Assembly: GCA_913044255.1 (NCBI GenBank)
Contig: CAJWOI010000189.1
Location: 1-5,899 of the forward strand
Source of the DNA: an uncultured Alphaproteobacteria bacterium
Lineage (GTDB): Bacteria; Pseudomonadota; Alphaproteobacteria; UBA7887
Direction of reading: 5' to 3'
Length of the DNA stretch: 5,899 bases
Shown here: positions 5,565 through 5,899 of the stretch, one piece after another
Layout: the number at the start of each line of letters is the position of its first letter
Numbering within the stretch: position 1 is the stretch's first letter
Position numbers and translations under genes: made by a program
Notes under the pieces: generated by a model
Database searches by the model: none
The model's input: only the letters and a program-made list of their open reading frames with translations
Told to the model about the DNA's origin: nothing

Positions 5565-5899
5565 ATGCAAAAACTCGAAACATTTTTGGATTCCACATCT
5601 ATCTGCGACGACGGAACGGTCTTAAAGGAACGCCTGGACCGCGATGGGTACCTCTTTATTCGGAAGTTACTGCCGAAAGAAGCAATTATGCGTGTGCGTA
5701 CGAGACTTTTGGAAAAGGCGGCCGAAGGTGGATGGTTGAACGAGGGCACCCCAGTTGAATCAGCCATCGCCAACCAGGCGGCGGCGTGCAAAGATCCTGA
5801 AGAGCGGTATATGAAGGTATTCAGAAATCTTTGGGCCGACGAAGAACTGCATCGTTTGCGCACCCATCCTGCAATACTGAATTTTTTTAAAAATATTTT
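5565..5899 (+). CDS. Phytanoyl-CoA dioxygenase (PhyH)-family protein, N-terminal part, truncated by window edge
   Basis: The first 111 codons of a gene that runs off the right end. ATG 5565 is preceded by AGGA with five bases of spacing. The protein opens with a short variable segment and then KERLDRDGYLFIRKLLPKEA (21-40), the recognisable entry to PhyH-type Fe(II)/2-oxoglutarate oxygenases, where an acidic or basic helix precedes DGY-x-x-hydrophobic-R. VRTRLLEKAAEGGWLNEG follows, and later RYMKVFRNLWADEELHRLRTHPAILNFFKNIF, matching the segment before the catalytic cupin core. The HxD...H iron ligands and the 2-oxoglutarate Arg would lie outside the window and cannot be checked. The reading frame stays open to base 5899. 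A minus-strand ORF over the same bases has no recognisable features and is an artefact. The family hydroxylates many small molecules; the substrate is unknown. It is divergent from the SDR gene. Confidence 0.75.
   Translation, partial: MQKLETFLDSTSICDDGTVLKERLDRDGYLFIRKLLPKEAIMRVRTRLLEKAAEGGWLNEGTPVESAIANQAAACKDPEERYMKVFRNLWADEELHRLRTHPAILNFFKNI

Noticed and set aside
5459..5863. Minus-strand ORF of 134 codons at the right end
   Set aside because: The plus-strand frame from 5565 has a good ribosome-binding site and PhyH-like sequence; the minus frame is Ser/Arg-rich and has no recognisable family.

Overview
The window reads as ordinary bacterial chromosome. It has compact genes on both strands, Shine-Dalgarno-led starts, a TRAP-type solute-binding protein and a phytanoyl-CoA dioxygenase-type protein. 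This mix suggests a heterotrophic, probably marine or other aquatic, proteobacterium; that placement is inferred from gene content, as no rRNA, tRNA or marker gene is present. I see no mobile element, CRISPR array or RNA gene.

Positions 1-2842 hold a minus-strand operon read from right to left. It begins with a secreted TRAP substrate-binding protein (DctP/TakP-like). After 15 bases comes a 494-residue fold-type II PLP enzyme of the cysteine synthase/threonine synthase superfamily, whose stop overlaps the start (GTGA) of a CoA-transferase subunit A cut by the left edge. The simplest reading is a catabolic cassette: capture of a carboxylate or amino-acid-like solute, PLP-dependent elimination or replacement chemistry, then CoA activation of the resulting acid. 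The substrate cannot be read from the sequence, and neither TRAP permease genes nor CoA-transferase subunit B are visible.

Positions 2843-3183 are a divergent intergenic region. Two small hairpins lie just before the Shine-Dalgarno of the next gene. Positions 3184-3768 (plus) encode a stand-alone HD hydrolase of the MESH1/SpoT type with all metal and catalytic positions present, so it is probably a small alarmone (ppGpp) hydrolase. Positions 3923-4591 (plus) encode an FMN nitroreductase-family protein.

The nitroreductase converges, across 47 bases, on a minus-strand short-chain dehydrogenase-like gene (4639-5418) that lacks the usual catalytic Tyr and Lys. A 146-base divergent region with a clear dyad separates this gene from a plus-strand phytanoyl-CoA dioxygenase-family gene that runs off the right edge and starts at 5565. 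The best leads are the TRAP/PLP/CoA-transferase cassette with its oversized PLP enzyme, the SDR with altered active site next to a PhyH-type gene, and the free-standing alarmone hydrolase with a structured leader.
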